A DNA stretch of 64,000 bases from Providencia sp. (lineage in GTDB: Bacteria > Pseudomonadota > Gammaproteobacteria > Enterobacterales > Enterobacteriaceae), in the NCBI RefSeq assembly GCF_003533305.1, contig NZ_DOEH01000032.1, positions 50,013-114,012 on the forward strand, given 5' to 3'. This document shows positions 32,979-45,081 of the stretch, piece after piece. Each line of letters starts with the position of its first letter. Positions within the stretch are counted from its first letter, which is position 1. The position numbers and the translations under genes are program-made. Under the pieces are notes generated by a model, which searched no databases, was not told the DNA's origin, and saw only the letters and a program-made list of their open reading frames with translations.

Positions 32979-34034
32979 TTATGATTTTTCTTTTTTACTT
33001 GGAATGGCATTTTTTAACTGTCCAATTAGTTGGCGACGAAAATCGGCTAACCGAGGTTTATCTTCAATCCACGGCAGTGGACGACAAAGCTCCATCGCCT
33101 TAATACCCAAGCGCGCTGTTAGCAGACCCGCACCAATACCTTGGGCTGCACGAGTTGATAAACGCGCAGTAATATCTTGAGACAGCCAATCCATTCCCAC
33201 TTCGCGAATAAGCTCTGAAGCACCTGCAAAAGCAATATTAATCAAGACCATACGAAATAATCGAATGCGGCTATAATAGCCTAATTCAATGCCATATATC
33301 GCGGCAATACGATTAATTAAACGAATATTACGCCAAGCAATAAATGCCATATCAACCATCGCTAATGGGCTAACCGCAATCATTAGTGCCGATTCAGCGG
33401 CTGAACGACTAATTTCTTTTCGTGCATGTTCATCAAGAACAGGCTGAACTAATTTACTATATAACTCAACTACTTCACGGTCATTATGGGTATCAAGTAC
33501 CGTTGTATGCCAACGTTGAATAGCGGGATGCTCCGCAGAAAGTGCTGATTGTTTAGCCAATTTTTCACAAAAAGCTTTACCTTGACCCATGCCATGGCTA
33601 TGAAGTAATTCACGCGCAAAATCACGCTCTTGTGCTCGTTCTCTTAATCGATATAATCGTCGCCACTCGCCTACAATCGAACCAACGCCAGCCACAATAA
33701 TTAATCCACCCGCAGCCGCGGTACCTAATGCAGTCCAATCTTGCGTTATCCACGATTGATGGATCCAAATACCTAATTGAGCAACAACGCTAACCCCAAA
33801 AATTGCAGCGGCTGTGGTGACTAATTTACGCCAAAAGCTACGTTTAGGCTTTAATGCATCATTAATTAAGCTTTCAACTTCGCCGTCTTGGTTATCTTGT
33901 TCAGCCTCAATATCCACCGGAATAAATTTTTCGAGTGTTTGTTCATCAAAAATTTGTGCTTTTTTGAGTATATCTTGCTGTTTTGCCTCATCAAGGTCTG
34001 CAAAATCAATTCGCTGTTTTAGTGGCTCACTCAT
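32979..34034 (-). CDS. ycjF: DUF697 inner-membrane protein YcjF
   Basis: 351 residues. Two membrane segments near residues 70-115 ([40 protein letters not shown]), then a soluble domain with [22 protein letters not shown]. Overlaps ycjX by 4 bases (ATGA). Function unknown; always paired with YcjX. Confidence 0.93.
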   Translation of the reverse strand: MSEPLKQRIDFADLDEAKQQDILKKAQIFDEQTLEKFIPVDIEAEQDNQDGEVESLINDALKPKRSFWRKLVTTAAAIFGVSVVAQLGIWIHQSWITQDWTALGTAAAGGLIIVAGVGSIVGEWRRLYRLRERAQERDFARELLHSHGMGQGKAFCEKLAKQSALSAEHPAIQRWHTTVLDTHNDREVVELYSKLVQPVLDEHARKEISRSAAESALMIAVSPLAMVDMAFIAWRNIRLINRIAAIYGIELGYYSRIRLFRMVLINIAFAGASELIREVGMDWLSQDITARLSTRAAQGIGAGLLTARLGIKAMELCRPLPWIEDKPRLADFRRQLIGQLKNAIPSKKEKS

Positions 34035-35428
34035 TTCAATTTATCTCCCAATAAAAACTCAAGGGCACTATCCATACGAATGTGTGGTAATGGCTGATCA
34101 AGTGAAATTCGACGAGGCCTAAAGTTTTCAAACTGAAAACCTTGCTGCTGCCAAAAATGTGCATTGGGTAAACGTTTCGGTACTTCTCCCGGATAAAACG
34201 TGATCGGTTGTCCATCAATTAAACGTTCACCTTTTAGCGCCGGCAGTTTTTCACCTTTATAATCAACAAGACCACTTTCTGTTGCTTGTATTGACGCCAA
34301 CCCTACGCAATCCATACTAATCCCTTCAAATGCGGCATTTTGCCAGGCTTCTTGGACTAGCTGTTGCAATAAAGAAACTAAATTTGCATGTTGATCCGAA
34401 GTCACATGGTCTGACTTGCTTGCGGCAAACAAGAGTTTATCAATACAAGGCGAAAACATACGTCTTAGTAAAGTTCGTTTACCGTAATGAAAACTACGCA
34501 TGAGCTGAGTCAATGCCATTCTCATGTCATTAAACGCATCTGGGCCACTATTTAAAGGCTGTAAGCAATCTACTAAAACAATTTGACGGTCGAAACGTTG
34601 GAAATGATCTTTATAAAAACCTTTAACCACATGTTCACAATAATATTGATAACGACGTTGTAGCGCACCAATATTGGTATTTTTACCCGCCTGAGCCAGT
34701 TTTTTTTCACCGTACTTTTCGATATCTGGCCAAGGAAAAAACTGTAATGCTGGCGCACCCGCGAGCTCACCTGGTAAAACAAATCGACCGGGTTGAATAA
34801 AATGTTGCCCTTGTGATTTACACTCTTGCAAATATTCAGTATATGCATTTGATATATCAGCTAAAAGGCTTTCATCTACAGGTGCTAATGGATCACATTT
34901 TTTACATAACTGTAGCCACTCATTGGCTAAATGTGCCCTTTTCCCCTTCAATAAAACGTTCATTTGACTCGACCAAGCCAAATAACTTAAATCAAGCATC
35001 GGTAAATCTAATAACCACTCGCCCGGATAATCCACAATTTCTACGTATAAAGCTGAATTATCAACAAAGTGACGAATAAAAGAATCATCCGAACGGTAAT
35101 GTAACTTCAATCTAATTTCACTGACGCCACGCGTCGGTGTCGGCCATTGAGGCGGCGTGCCATAAAGTGAAGCAATACCTTCATCATAAGCAAATCGAGG
35201 CACCGATAAATCACGATGAGGAATACGTTTTACACCTAATATTCGTTTATCTCTTGCCGCTGAAAATAATGGCAAACGAGCGCCTGTGTTTACATTAAGC
35301 AGTTGGTTAACAAGGGATGTGATAAATGCCGTTTTTCCGCTACGACTAAGTCCTGTTACTGCAAGTCTTACATGGCGATCCACACCGCGATTCACCAAAT
35401 CAGTCAATTCATTCTGTAGTCGTTTCAT
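34031..35428 (-). CDS. ycjX: YcjX family GTP-binding protein
   Basis: 465 residues from [19 protein letters not shown]. Walker [11 protein letters not shown] (about 29-36), [16 protein letters not shown] in the switch region, [16 protein letters not shown]463 GTPase-like stress protein. Upstream of ycjF in one operon and next to the psp genes, as in E. coli. Confidence 0.95.
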   Translation of the reverse strand: MKRLQNELTDLVNRGVDRHVRLAVTGLSRSGKTAFITSLVNQLLNVNTGARLPLFSAARDKRILGVKRIPHRDLSVPRFAYDEGIASLYGTPPQWPTPTRGVSEIRLKLHYRSDDSFIRHFVDNSALYVEIVDYPGEWLLDLPMLDLSYLAWSSQMNVLLKGKRAHLANEWLQLCKKCDPLAPVDESLLADISNAYTEYLQECKSQGQHFIQPGRFVLPGELAGAPALQFFPWPDIEKYGEKKLAQAGKNTNIGALQRRYQYYCEHVVKGFYKDHFQRFDRQIVLVDCLQPLNSGPDAFNDMRMALTQLMRSFHYGKRTLLRRMFSPCIDKLLFAASKSDHVTSDQHANLVSLLQQLVQEAWQNAAFEGISMDCVGLASIQATESGLVDYKGEKLPALKGERLIDGQPITFYPGEVPKRLPNAHFWQQQGFQFENFRPRRISLDQPLPHIRMDSALEFLLGDKLK

Positions 35429-35574
35429 GATCGTCCCATTTTTCAATACTTTTATCATTCAATATAGCGACTTACTGAACTATTTCTATTACTTAAATTA
35501 GATTAATTTATTTTGTAGCTACAAATATTTTTCAATATTGGCTTTTATAAACAAAATAATTAGCAATATATCTT

Positions 35575-35757
35575 TTATCTTATCATTCGCTTAGTCAGCC
35601 GATTTAACAACCATTTACTACCAATAATCTTTAAAATTTTTCCAAAAATCCCGCCTGGTCCATAAGTAATCAATAGTGTTAATACCCATTTTAGACTCTT
35701 GCTAATAACTATTTTTTTCGTATGTTGCTTGAGCTTGTTGTTTGCATTTATTGGCAT
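35575..35757 (-). CDS. pspD: Phage shock protein D
   Basis: 60 residues, basic with an amphipathic/membrane middle: LKWVLTLLITYGPGGIFGKI aligns with the YGPAGVAG region of E. coli PspD. Last gene of pspABCD. A minor peripheral membrane member of the system; poorly conserved, so the call relies on place and the YGPGG motif. Confidence 0.8.
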   Translation of the reverse strand: MPINANNKLKQHTKKIVISKSLKWVLTLLITYGPGGIFGKILKIIGSKWLLNRLTKRMIR

Positions 35758-35841
35758 TATTCACAGTCCCAATTGGACAATAAAAACATAGGGAATACGG
35801 TATAAAACCCTATTCCCATAAATGTGATGGTGATACTATTT

Positions 35842-36198
35842 TTACAGATTACGGAATTTACTATTTACCGTATAAGTATCAGAGGTGACATAACGTTCGA
35901 TTTGTCGAAGTTTCATTTCCCCTGATTTTAGTTGTGAATCTATTTGATTTAGTAAACTACTCACTTCTGGCCCAATATCTTGTTCAGCGCGATAACCGCT
36001 CGGGGCTGTCTCCACAACAAAACACATAATGATGTACACGATTAATGTAAGGCCAAAACTCATAAAAAGCGCTAACACCGCTAACGCTCGAACTAAAGCA
36101 ACTGGTACATCTAAATATTCTGCGATACCTGAACAAACACCGCCAAAAACGCGTCTATCTGTTAAGCGATACAGTTTGCGGTTGCGCAAATTAGTCAT
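35842..36198 (-). CDS. pspC: Phage shock protein C
   Basis: 118 residues. RKLYRLTDRRVFGGVCSGIAEYLDVP is the PspC domain hallmark, followed by a membrane segment (VLALFMSFGLTLIVYIIMCF) and a cytoplasmic/periplasmic helical tail. With PspB it senses inner-membrane damage and releases PspA from PspF. Overlaps pspB by one base. Confidence 0.95.
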   Translation of the reverse strand: MTNLRNRKLYRLTDRRVFGGVCSGIAEYLDVPVALVRALAVLALFMSFGLTLIVYIIMCFVVETAPSGYRAEQDIGPEVSSLLNQIDSQLKSGEMKLRQIERYVTSDTYTVNSKFRNL

Positions 36199-36431
36199 TA
36201 TCTTTGCCTCCAGTTAGGATGTTCCGCATCTAAAATATCTTCTAATGTTTTGATACGTTGCTGCATACGAGATGACTGCTCAGCTAATTGCATCAAACGT
36301 TGTACTTCATGATCGGTAAGCTGGCTCCCCTGCCCACTATTTCTTTTGCTGTAATGCAGCCACAGCCAAATAGGCAGAATAAATATGACAAATATGATTA
36401 ATACGAGAGACAGAAAAAAATAGCCCATCAC
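36198..36431 (-). CDS. pspB: Phage shock protein B
   Basis: 77 residues: an N-terminal membrane helix ending PIWLWLHYSKR, then a coiled coil (RLMQLAEQSSRMQQRIKTLE) and the end DAEHPNWR shared with E. coli PspB. Works with PspC as the sensor pair. AAGGA precedes the ATG. Confidence 0.95.
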   Translation of the reverse strand: MMGYFFLSLVLIIFVIFILPIWLWLHYSKRNSGQGSQLTDHEVQRLMQLAEQSSRMQQRIKTLEDILDAEHPNWRQR

Positions 36432-36514
36432 ATTTCCTTATACTTATGGTTAGTTAATCCATTGCACTGGCGCAATGTTTACACTGCGCCTTGTGAATCA
36501 AAGTTAAGATATTA

Positions 36515-37180
36515 TTACTGGTCTTTATTTATTTTAGCTTTAAGTGCAGCTAACTGCGCGCTAATTTCATCATCCGCTTTTAATTCTGCAAATTGTTGAT
36601 CCAGTGATTTTTGTTTACCAATACCAAAACTTTGTGCTTCCCCTTCCATATGGTCAATGCGACGCTCAAACTGCTCGAAACGTGCCATTGCTTCATCTAG
36701 CTTACCACTATCTAACTGACGGCGAACATTACGGCTTGATTGCGCCGCTTCAAAACGTACAGTCATCGACTGTTGTTTAGCTCGAGTCTCTTGTAATTTA
36801 CTTTCTAACTCAGATATCTCGCCTTTTAAGCGCGTTAATGTTTCATCAACAATAATCAGCTCATGTTTAAGCGTATCAACCATTGCGCTGACTTTTTGTT
36901 TTTCAATCAAAGCCGCACGCGCTAAATCTTCTTTATCTTTAACTAAAGCTAACTCCGCTTTTTCTTGCCATTGAGCAACTTGCTTTTCGCCCATTTCAAT
37001 GCGGCGTTCTAAACCTTTTTTCTCTGCTAAAGTACGTGCAGATGTAGAACGTATTTCAACTAGCATATCTTCCATTTCCTGAATCATCAGGCGGATCATT
37101 TTTTGCGGATCTTCTGCTTTATCTAGCAGTGATGCGATATTTGCATTAATGATGTCGGCAAAACGTGAAAAAATTCCCAT
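36515..37180 (-). CDS. pspA: Phage shock protein A
   Basis: 221 residues, fully helical coiled coil (ESCRT-III-like), N-terminus [20 protein letters not shown] as the amphipathic membrane helix. Binds damaged inner membrane and supports the proton-motive force; in rest it holds PspF inactive. First gene after the sigma-54 promoter. Confidence 0.97.
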   Translation of the reverse strand: MGIFSRFADIINANIASLLDKAEDPQKMIRLMIQEMEDMLVEIRSTSARTLAEKKGLERRIEMGEKQVAQWQEKAELALVKDKEDLARAALIEKQKVSAMVDTLKHELIIVDETLTRLKGEISELESKLQETRAKQQSMTVRFEAAQSSRNVRRQLDSGKLDEAMARFEQFERRIDHMEGEAQSFGIGKQKSLDQQFAELKADDEISAQLAALKAKINKDQ

Positions 37181-37295
37181 TATTTATGTCCTCTTGATGG
37201 ATTTTATCATTCTGTAGAGCCTCAACCTGATTTTGGTTTCCAACCAATACCCGATGCTCCATAAATTACATTCTAACGATTAACAATAATTATAT

Positions 37296-37312
37296 AGCAA
37301 TCACTGTGCCAA
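37296..37312 (-). promoter_or_regulatory. Sigma-54 promoter of the psp operon
   Basis: TTGGCACAGTGATTGCT on the minus strand carries the GG at -24 and GC at -12 with the right spacing. About 115 bases before the pspA start. The divergent pspF should use a sigma-70 promoter in the same 254-base gap; PspF sites are not resolved. Confidence 0.88.
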
Positions 37313-37434
37313 CTTTTGAAAAAATAAAGCAACATCTTGATTGTAAATATAAAAAAATATAATTTCCGATTATACTTAATCTGAACTATAGTTTATATCA
37401 AGGTGAAAAATACCAATAATTGGCGAAATAAACC

Positions 37435-38430
37435 ATGAAAAACACTAACGATACCATTCTTGGTATTTCAAGTAACTTCCTTGATGTCCTTGAGCGAACT
37501 TCAGAGCTTGCACAACTAAATAAACCCATTTTAGTCATTGGCGAACGAGGTACAGGTAAAGAGTTAATTGCAGATAGGCTTCATTATCTATCTCCTCGCT
37601 GGCAAGAAGCTTTTATCTCTCTTAATTGCAGCGGACTCAATGAGAACTTACTGGATTCCGAATTATTTGGTCATGAGGCGGGTTCATTTACTGGCGCACA
37701 AAAACGCCATCAAGGTCGCTTTGAGCGTGCAGATAAAGGAACTTTATTTCTTGATGAGCTCGCGACGGCTCCAATGTCTGTTCAAGAAAAATTATTGCGC
37801 GTAATAGAATATGGCGAATTAGAACGTGTTGGCGGTAGCCAATCATTACGCGTAGATGTGAGACTGATTTGTGCAACTAATGCCAATTTACCAGAACTCG
37901 CAAAGCAAGGTCATTTTCGTGCAGATCTACTCGATAGATTAGCGTTTGAAGTTATCCGTATTCCCCCACTCCGAGAGCGACTACCTGATATTCTTTTATT
38001 GGCTGAACATTTCGCTATTTTGATGTGCGGGGAACTAAAACGCTCTCATTTTAGTGGATTTTCATACCAAGCTAAACAAGCTCTCGAACAATACCAATGG
38101 CCCGGCAATGTGAGGGAATTAAAAAACGTGGTAGAGCGCTCAGTTTACCGCCATAACAATGCTGATACGCTTGTCGATACCATTATTTTTGACCCATTTG
38201 GTGAAAAACTGGCACCACTCACCGAGACGTTAGATTTAAATCAAATAACTAATACTATTTATCCTTCACTCCCTTGCGATCTACGCCAATGGCAACAAGA
38301 TTCAGAAAAACAACTCATTCAAAATGCATTATCACAAAGTCATTTTAATCAACGCAAGGCCGCTCAATTGCTGTCCTTAAGTTACGATCAATTAAGAGGG
38401 TTGATTAAGAAACATCAAATTAAGTTATAA
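37435..38430 (+). CDS. pspF: Psp operon activator PspF
   Basis: 331 residues: AAA+ domain with Walker A GERGTGKE, sigma-54 loop GSFTGA (Ser in place of the usual Ala), Walker B TLFLDELA, and a FIS-type HTH at the C-terminus (FNQRKAAQLLSLSYDQLRGL). No N-terminal regulatory domain, as in E. coli, since PspA provides regulation. Divergent from pspA. Confidence 0.96.
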   Translation: MKNTNDTILGISSNFLDVLERTSELAQLNKPILVIGERGTGKELIADRLHYLSPRWQEAFISLNCSGLNENLLDSELFGHEAGSFTGAQKRHQGRFERADKGTLFLDELATAPMSVQEKLLRVIEYGELERVGGSQSLRVDVRLICATNANLPELAKQGHFRADLLDRLAFEVIRIPPLRERLPDILLLAEHFAILMCGELKRSHFSGFSYQAKQALEQYQWPGNVRELKNVVERSVYRHNNADTLVDTIIFDPFGEKLAPLTETLDLNQITNTIYPSLPCDLRQWQQDSEKQLIQNALSQSHFNQRKAAQLLSLSYDQLRGLIKKHQIKL

Positions 38431-38534
38431 TGAATTGATATAATTAATAAAACAGAATAGCTGATTAAAATTTTAGGCTTGGCTAATTATAATTATTAAT
38501 AAACATTAAGCTTAGATGCCACTGAAAATAAGAT

Positions 38535-38630
38535 AAAAAAAAGCCAGCACCCATGCTGGCTATAAATAAAACACTGTAAGCAATGTGAGCGATATCATGC
38601 CCCGTCTTCAAAAGCTTTCACTTAAGAGAC
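38535..38630 (-). ncRNA. ryhB: RyhB small RNA
   Basis: The core GCTCACATTGCTTACAGTG nearly matches the E. coli RyhB seed (CTCACATTGCTTCCAGT), and the 3' end AGCCAGCA-TGGG-TGCTGGCT plus eight T matches its terminator. A -35 TTGCAA and -10 TATCAT 17 bases apart lie upstream, overlapped by a Fur box. Start is estimated from the -10. Hfq-dependent sRNA made when iron is scarce; it shuts down mRNAs of iron-using proteins such as sodB. Confidence 0.9.
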
Positions 38631-38635
38631 AAAAC

Positions 38636-38654
38636 GAATGATAATCGTTATCAG
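38636..38654 (-). promoter_or_regulatory. Fur box of ryhB
   Basis: CTGATAACGATTATCATTC on the minus strand matches the 19-bp Fur consensus at most positions and covers the -10 hexamer TATCAT, so iron-loaded Fur would block transcription. Confidence 0.85.
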
Positions 38655-38856
38655 TGCTGTTTGCAAAATATTTTAATGCTATCTTCTTGTTATAAGACAA
38701 AATTTATTAAAAACAAAATAATTTCATTTAAAATCATAATGTTATGATATTTATCTTCAGTAGATTAGTATAATAATTAAGCATGAATTTTGCTTATACC
38801 CTGTCACTGCATTTTTACGCTACAATAGAGCAATTCCGGTTAACAATATCAGTATT

Positions 38857-40542
38857 ATGCGCCTATTAACTCTTTGGTTTTTATTTACAGTTTCTCTCTC
38901 GGCTTATGCCCTCAATACGGATATAAGCTACAAGGACACTATTGCCAATGATGTCCCGGCAGACATTCGCCAAAAAGGCTTTATTTACTGTGTAAATGGC
39001 GTCGTGACGACCTTCAATCCGCAACTTGTCAGTAGCGGATTAATTATCGATCCATTAGCTGCACAAATTTATGACCGTTTACTTGATGTTGACCCTTTTA
39101 CTTATCGTTTAACGCCAGAGCTTGCTTCTCGTTGGGAAGTGCTTGATAACGGCGCAACCTATCGCGTATATCTCAGAAAAGACATCAAATTCCAAACTAC
39201 GCCTTGGTTTACGCCAACACGCAATATGAATGCGGATGATGTTGTGTTCAGTTTTGCACGTATGTTTGAAGTTAATAATCCTTACCATTTTATCAATGGA
39301 GGGCGTTATCCCTATTTTGATAGTCTGCAATTTGCAGATAGCGTACAAAGTATTCGTAAAATTAATAATTTCACGGTGGAATTTCGCTTAAACTCACCTG
39401 ATGCCTCATTTTTATGGCATTTAGCAACTCACTATGCGCCTATTCTTTCTGCGGAATATGCTGATTACCTATCAGGACTTAATCGCCAAGAAATGATTGA
39501 TTGGCGTCCAGTGGGTACCGGACCATTTTACTTGGATGATTATCAAGCAGGTCAATTTGTTCGTTTGCTTAAAAATAGTCAGTATTGGAAAGGCGAACCT
39601 CGAATGGAAGAGGTCGTCATCGATATGGGTGCCGGCGGTACCGGTCGAATCTCTAAATTACTCACCGGTGAATGTGATGTCTTAGCTTATCCTGCCGCTA
39701 GCCAATTAAAAGTATTGCGTGATGACCCTCGATTACGTATTTCAATGCGCTCAGGAATGAATATCGCTTACCTCGCCTTCAATACCAGTAAACCTCCGCT
39801 TGATCAGCTGAAGGTTCGCCAAGCTATTGCTTATGCGATCAATAATGAGCGATTAATGCAATCTATCTATTATGGGACTGCTGAAACTGCGGCATCAATA
39901 CTACCACGCGCATCTTGGGCTTATGATAATCAAGCAAAAATTACTGACTATAATCCTGAGCTGTCCAAACAAATGCTCAAAGACATGGGGTTAGAGAATT
40001 TAAAACTCGACTTGTGGGTTCCGATTGCATCTCAATCATACAACCCTAGCCCATTGAAAATGGCCGAACTTATTCAGGCTGATTTGGCACAAGTGGGTAT
40101 TGTGATGAATATCCGTTCAGTTGAAGGGCGCTTCCAAGAAAACCAATTAATGGATAGATCCCACGATATGACGCTTGCGGGTTGGACGACGGACAGTAAT
40201 GACCCTGATAGTTTTTTCCGCCCATTATTAAGCTGTGCCGCGATTGGTTCTCAAACAAATTTGAGTCATTGGTGCGATCCAAACTTTGATTCAGTACTGC
40301 ACAATGCCCTACTAACGCAACAGCTTGCTGATCGTATTGACTATTATCACCAAGCGCAAAAGATTCTTGGTGAAGAATTACCTATCTTACCTTTAGCTTA
40401 CTCATTACGTTTGCAGGCTTATCGATACGATATGAAAGGACTTGTGATCAGTGCGTTTGGAAATGCCTCTTTCGCGGGTGTTTATCGTGAGATGGAAAAA
40501 ATCAGCACACCAAAACGCAAAAAACAGGAGCCGCAGCCATGA
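38857..40542 (+). CDS. sapA: Peptide ABC transporter substrate-binding protein SapA
   Basis: 561 residues with a signal peptide ([17 protein letters not shown]). SBP family 5 fold: [42 protein letters not shown]. The periplasmic binding protein of Sap, tied in enterobacteria to antimicrobial-peptide resistance, putrescine export and haem uptake in different species. First of five overlapping genes. A basic tail (KRKKQEPQP) extends the C-terminus. Confidence 0.95.
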   Translation: MRLLTLWFLFTVSLSAYALNTDISYKDTIANDVPADIRQKGFIYCVNGVVTTFNPQLVSSGLIIDPLAAQIYDRLLDVDPFTYRLTPELASRWEVLDNGATYRVYLRKDIKFQTTPWFTPTRNMNADDVVFSFARMFEVNNPYHFINGGRYPYFDSLQFADSVQSIRKINNFTVEFRLNSPDASFLWHLATHYAPILSAEYADYLSGLNRQEMIDWRPVGTGPFYLDDYQAGQFVRLLKNSQYWKGEPRMEEVVIDMGAGGTGRISKLLTGECDVLAYPAASQLKVLRDDPRLRISMRSGMNIAYLAFNTSKPPLDQLKVRQAIAYAINNERLMQSIYYGTAETAASILPRASWAYDNQAKITDYNPELSKQMLKDMGLENLKLDLWVPIASQSYNPSPLKMAELIQADLAQVGIVMNIRSVEGRFQENQLMDRSHDMTLAGWTTDSNDPDSFFRPLLSCAAIGSQTNLSHWCDPNFDSVLHNALLTQQLADRIDYYHQAQKILGEELPILPLAYSLRLQAYRYDMKGLVISAFGNASFAGVYREMEKISTPKRKKQEPQP

Positions 40543-41504
40543 TTATTTACTCTCTTCGGCGTCTGTTATTATTACTTGTCACTATGTTTTTTTTATCATT
40601 AGTTAGTTTTAGTTTAAGCTACTTCACACCAAATGCGCCTTTAAGTGGTGCATCGCTATTTGATGCTTATTTATTCTATTTTGATGGATTATTGCATTTT
40701 GATTTTGGCGTATCGAGTATTAATGGTGAACCAATATCTGAACAATTAAAAGACACATTCCCTGCTACAATGGAGCTGTGTATATTAGCTTTTATTTTCG
40801 CCTTAGCTGTCGGTATTCCACTGGGTATGATAGCTGCGTTTTGGCGTAATAAGCCGATTGATATAGCGATTAGTACCTTCGCTTTATTAGGTTTTTCAAT
40901 ACCTGTATTTGTTCTGGCTTTAATATTAACGTTATTTTTTTCATTGCACCTTGGCTGGCTACCCGTATCAGGAAGAATTGATTTACTATATAACTTAAAA
41001 TCCGTGACTGGTTTTGCCTTGATTGACGCATGGATTTCAGACTCACCATATCGTAACGAGATGATTATTAACGTATTAGAACACATGATATTACCCGTTT
41101 TAACTCTCGCATTAGCACCAACAACGGAAGTTATCCGATTAGTCAGAAACAGCACCGAAGAAACCGCCAGCGCTAACTATATTAAAGCTGCCGCGACACG
41201 GGGCTTATCACGAATGAAAATAATACGTCGTCATATTTTCCATAATGCCATCCCACCAATTATTCCTAAGTTAGGTTTACAATTTTCGACTATGCTAACA
41301 TTGACGATGGTTACTGAATTAGTCTTTAACTGGCCTGGGCTTGGCCGTTGGCTTGTTACTGCGGTACGCCAAGAAGATTACTCTGCAATTTCTGCGGGTG
41401 TAATGTTAATTGGTGCGTTAGTCATTGCAGTCAATGTTCTTTCCGATATTTTAGGTGCGATGATGGACCCCTTGAAACATAAGGATTGGTATGTCCTCAG
41501 ATAA
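40539..41504 (+). CDS. sapB: Sap ABC transporter permease SapB
   Basis: 321 residues, about six membrane helices, BPD_transp_1 domain with the EAA-type loop [22 protein letters not shown] contacting the ATPases. Overlaps sapA by 4 bases and sapC by 14. Same length as in E. coli. Confidence 0.96.
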   Translation: MIIYSLRRLLLLLVTMFFLSLVSFSLSYFTPNAPLSGASLFDAYLFYFDGLLHFDFGVSSINGEPISEQLKDTFPATMELCILAFIFALAVGIPLGMIAAFWRNKPIDIAISTFALLGFSIPVFVLALILTLFFSLHLGWLPVSGRIDLLYNLKSVTGFALIDAWISDSPYRNEMIINVLEHMILPVLTLALAPTTEVIRLVRNSTEETASANYIKAAATRGLSRMKIIRRHIFHNAIPPIIPKLGLQFSTMLTLTMVTELVFNWPGLGRWLVTAVRQEDYSAISAGVMLIGALVIAVNVLSDILGAMMDPLKHKDWYVLR

Positions 41505-42381
41505 TTATTATCGTGAACAAAAAATGCCATCCCCAACTCGGGTGGTCTGGAATATTTTTTCATCCGATATCCTTTCAATGGTCGGTTTCTTTGGTGTATT
41601 ACTTTTATTAATATTATGCTTTGTAGGTGTTTACCTCGCACCTTACGCCCTTGACCAACAATTTTTAGGGTATCAGCTCACACCACCGTCATGGTCGCAC
41701 TATGGTGATGTCGCATTCTTCTTTGGGACTGATGATCTCGGCCGTGATATTTTAAGCCGTTTACTTATTGGAACAAAATCAACTTTTGGCTCTGCGCTAC
41801 TAGTCACTTTTATCGCAACCATTATTGGCTTGGTTCTCGGTTGTCTAGCCGGAATGACTCGCGGACTTAAATCCGCGATATTTAATCATGTCCTTGATAC
41901 ATTACTTTCAATCCCCTCACTGCTACTTGCTATTATTGTTGTTGCATTTATGGGAGCAAGCTTAGAAAATGCCATGCTCGCTATTTGTTTAGCATTAATC
42001 CCGCGTATGGTTAGAACGATTTATGTGGCAGTACATGATGAACTCGATAAAGAATATATTGTGGCTGCACGCCTTGATGGTGCGTCAAATATCTTTATTT
42101 TGTGGTATACCGTACTCCCTAATATCACCCCCATTTTAGTCACCGAACTAACTCGCGCGCTGTCAATTGCAATACTAGATATTGCTGCTTTAGGCTTTCT
42201 AGACTTAGGTGCGCAGCTTCCTTCTTCTGAATGGGGAGCGATGCTAGGCGACACACTAGAATTAATTTATGTCGCACCTTGGACCGTTATTTTACCTGGT
42301 GTCGCCATTATGATAAGTGTTTTATTCGTCAACCTACTTGGCGATGGTTTACATCGTGCAATCAATGCAGGGGTTGAATAA
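41491..42381 (+). CDS. sapC: Sap ABC transporter permease SapC
   Basis: 296 residues; N-terminal helix and OppC-like extension, then [19 protein letters not shown] typical of DppC/OppC, and the EAA loop [20 protein letters not shown]. Pairs with SapB in the inner membrane. Overlaps sapD by one base. Confidence 0.96.
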   Translation: MSSDNYYREQKMPSPTRVVWNIFSSDILSMVGFFGVLLLLILCFVGVYLAPYALDQQFLGYQLTPPSWSHYGDVAFFFGTDDLGRDILSRLLIGTKSTFGSALLVTFIATIIGLVLGCLAGMTRGLKSAIFNHVLDTLLSIPSLLLAIIVVAFMGASLENAMLAICLALIPRMVRTIYVAVHDELDKEYIVAARLDGASNIFILWYTVLPNITPILVTELTRALSIAILDIAALGFLDLGAQLPSSEWGAMLGDTLELIYVAPWTVILPGVAIMISVLFVNLLGDGLHRAINAGVE

Positions 42382-43376
42382 TGCCACTTCTAGATATTCG
42401 TAATTTAACTATTGAGTTTATGACAGCCAATGGGCCGGTTAAAGCGGTTGACCGTGTATCGATGACTTTATCCGAAGGTGAAGTCCGTGGTCTTGTCGGC
42501 GAATCAGGTTCGGGCAAAAGCCTTATCGCTAAAGCAATTTGCGATGTAACAAAAGACAATATTCGCGTAACGGCAGATCGCTTCCGTTTTCAAGATATCG
42601 ATTTGTTAAAACTGAGTCCACGTAAGCGACGTAAGTTGATTGGACACAACATCTCCATGATCTTTCAAGAACCGCAGTCTTGTCTCGATCCTGCTGCCGA
42701 TATTGGAAAACAATTAATTCAATCAATTCCAGGTTGGACATATAAAGGCCGGTGGTGGCAGCGATTTAATTGGCGTAAACGCCGTGCTATTGAGCTATTA
42801 CATCGGGTCGGTATCAAAGATCATAAAGATATCATGCGGAGTTACCCCTATGAGCTTACTGATGGCGAGTGCCAAAAAGTCATGATAGCTATTGCCATCG
42901 CTAATCAACCACGATTATTGATTGCTGATGAGCCCACTAATGCCATGGAATCCACTACGCAAGCTCAAATTTTTCGTTTATTAGATAAACTGAATCAGAA
43001 TAATAATATGACTATCTTACTTATCAGTCATGATATGCAAATGATGTCAAAAATTGTTGACCGCATCAATGTGCTTTATTGTGGGCAAACTGTTGAAAGC
43101 GCGACGCCTGAAGATATTCTTCAACGCCCTCGCCATCCTTATACACAAGCCCTGATCCGTTCTATCCCTGATTTTGAAAGCCCTATCCCTCATAAAGGGA
43201 GATTAAATACGTTACCTGGCGCCATCCCATCCCTTGAGCATTTGCCTATTGGTTGCCGCCTTGGCCCTCGCTGTCCTTACGCACAGCGAACTTGTATTGT
43301 TGCGCCACCGCTGCGTAATATTAAAAACCATCTTGTCGCATGCCACTATCCACTTAATACAGAGGAGCCGTCATGA
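42381..43376 (+). CDS. sapD: Sap ABC transporter ATPase SapD
   Basis: 331 residues. Walker [11 protein letters not shown], signature region [13 protein letters not shown] (a weak LSGGQ variant, as in E. coli SapD), Walker [12 protein letters not shown], and the C-terminal oligopeptide-type Cys cluster ([21 protein letters not shown]) that can bind an Fe-S cluster. SapD also supports Trk potassium uptake in E. coli. Confidence 0.96.
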   Translation: MPLLDIRNLTIEFMTANGPVKAVDRVSMTLSEGEVRGLVGESGSGKSLIAKAICDVTKDNIRVTADRFRFQDIDLLKLSPRKRRKLIGHNISMIFQEPQSCLDPAADIGKQLIQSIPGWTYKGRWWQRFNWRKRRAIELLHRVGIKDHKDIMRSYPYELTDGECQKVMIAIAIANQPRLLIADEPTNAMESTTQAQIFRLLDKLNQNNNMTILLISHDMQMMSKIVDRINVLYCGQTVESATPEDILQRPRHPYTQALIRSIPDFESPIPHKGRLNTLPGAIPSLEHLPIGCRLGPRCPYAQRTCIVAPPLRNIKNHLVACHYPLNTEEPS

Positions 43377-44179
43377 TGGAAACCTTACTTGAAGTACGTA
43401 ATTTGACAAAAACCTTCCGTTTCCGAGAAGGATTATTTCATCGTCATTCACTACAAGCTGTTAAACCATTAAGTTTTAATCTACAGGCAGGTCAAACGCT
43501 AGCCATTATTGGTGCTAATGGCTCAGGAAAATCAACATTAGCTCGTATGCTATCTGGCGTAACAGAGCCCACCAGCGGTGAAATATCAATCCAAGGACAT
43601 CGCTTAAGTTTTGGTGATTATGGCTATCGTAGCCAACGAATTCGCATGATATTTCAAGATCCGAGCACATCTCTTAATCCACGTCAGCGCATTGGTCAGA
43701 CGTTAGAACTCCCCTTAAAGCTCAATACTGATTTAACTGGCATTGAGCGAGAAAGGCGTATCATACAGACACTGCGTCAAGTTGGATTACTACCCGATCA
43801 CGCTGAATATTATCCACATATGTTAGCTTCTGGACAAAAACAGCGTGTAGCCCTTGCCCGCGCACTTATTTTGCAACCTGAGATAATCATTGCGGATGAA
43901 GCACTCGCTTCATTAGATATGTCAATGCGCTCACAAATCATTAATTTAATGTTAGATTTACAAGCTAAACAGGATATTGCTTTTATTTATGTAACACAGC
44001 ATCTAGGCATGATGAAGCATATTAGTGATAAAATGCTAGTCATGGACAAAGGTGAAGTAGTCGAGCGTGGTAATACTGCGGAAGTTTTAGCGGCTCCTTT
44101 GCACGATGTGACCCGCAAACTTATCGAAAGCCACTTCGGAGAACCCCTTTCCATTGATGCATGGCGACAAGATATTTAA
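43373..44179 (+). CDS. sapF: Sap ABC transporter ATPase SapF
   Basis: 268 residues. Walker [11 protein letters not shown], signature region [16 protein letters not shown], Walker [13 protein letters not shown]. Forms the ATPase pair with SapD. Last gene of the operon; overlaps sapD by 4 bases. Confidence 0.96.
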   Translation: MMETLLEVRNLTKTFRFREGLFHRHSLQAVKPLSFNLQAGQTLAIIGANGSGKSTLARMLSGVTEPTSGEISIQGHRLSFGDYGYRSQRIRMIFQDPSTSLNPRQRIGQTLELPLKLNTDLTGIERERRIIQTLRQVGLLPDHAEYYPHMLASGQKQRVALARALILQPEIIIADEALASLDMSMRSQIINLMLDLQAKQDIAFIYVTQHLGMMKHISDKMLVMDKGEVVERGNTAEVLAAPLHDVTRKLIESHFGEPLSIDAWRQDI

Positions 44180-44214
44180 TCCCTACTCATCTTTATTTTT
44201 GTCACCTAAGGCCT

Positions 44215-45081
44215 TTAACGCGCTATCGTCACATTCGCTTTGATATGTTTCAGGTGTACAACAATGGTGAATGTGACAATAACAAGTAACGACCATGCGC
44301 CCCATTTTCCTGCGTGAACCATTGACCAAGCGCCTATCTGATTAGGGTATTGCCAAACACCAAAGAAAGTACCGAAATTTTCCGCAAGCCAAATAAAGAA
44401 GCCTATCAGCATAAATGCTAATAATAGTGGCATTCTGCGCTCTTTATCGAGTGGTGTATAAAACACCATGCTACGTGCATACAAACCAAAAATAAAAGCT
44501 GCTAAGTACCACCGATAATCATCTAAATAATGGTGACTAAAAAAATTAATATAAATTGCTAATGCCACTAATGTTGCCATCCAATATGGCGGATAGTGCT
44601 CAATGCGAACCTTAAAAAAGCGCCAAGATTGTATAATGTAACTACCGACCGCTGCATACATAAATCCCGTAAATAACGGCACTCCCCACAATTTAGTATA
44701 GGCTTCATCTGGATATTGCCACGAAGCAATAGACGCTGACGTTTTAAATAATTCCATCATAAAACCAACTAAATGAAAAACACAAATAGCCTTAAGTTCA
44801 TCCCACGTCTCTAATTTTGACCAAACAAGTAAAGCTTGAAATGTAACAGCGAAAGCTAGCAACACATCATAGCGCGGAAGCCCTAATATTCCTTTTGCGG
44901 GTACTAAGAACAATGTTAAGAAAAAAAATCCAGCGAACAAGCATGAACGCGCATTAATAATGCCAAAGAACCAAAATTCTAAAATAAAACGTTTAAGTCC
45001 GGTGCTATTATTTGGCTTGTGAGCCATTAAAATATGGTCTAGTTTGCTGAGGAAATTTAATTTTTGGCACAGGCTTATCAT
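44215..45081 (-). CDS. DUF817 family membrane protein
   Basis: 288 residues with eight or so hydrophobic segments. LVGFMMELFKTSASIASWQYPDE and YPNQIGAWSMVHAGKWGAW recall DUF817. Function unknown. The ATG at 45081 has only a weak ribosome binding site; one at 45027 would still keep all membrane segments. Converges with sapF with a short gap. Confidence 0.8.
   Translation of the reverse strand: MISLCQKLNFLSKLDHILMAHKPNNSTGLKRFILEFWFFGIINARSCLFAGFFFLTLFLVPAKGILGLPRYDVLLAFAVTFQALLVWSKLETWDELKAICVFHLVGFMMELFKTSASIASWQYPDEAYTKLWGVPLFTGFMYAAVGSYIIQSWRFFKVRIEHYPPYWMATLVALAIYINFFSHHYLDDYRWYLAAFIFGLYARSMVFYTPLDKERRMPLLLAFMLIGFFIWLAENFGTFFGVWQYPNQIGAWSMVHAGKWGAWSLLVIVTFTIVVHLKHIKANVTIAR

Noticed and set aside
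38535..38575. Terminator of pspF
   Set aside because: Its T-run is on the minus strand, so it ends ryhB and not the plus-strand pspF transcript.
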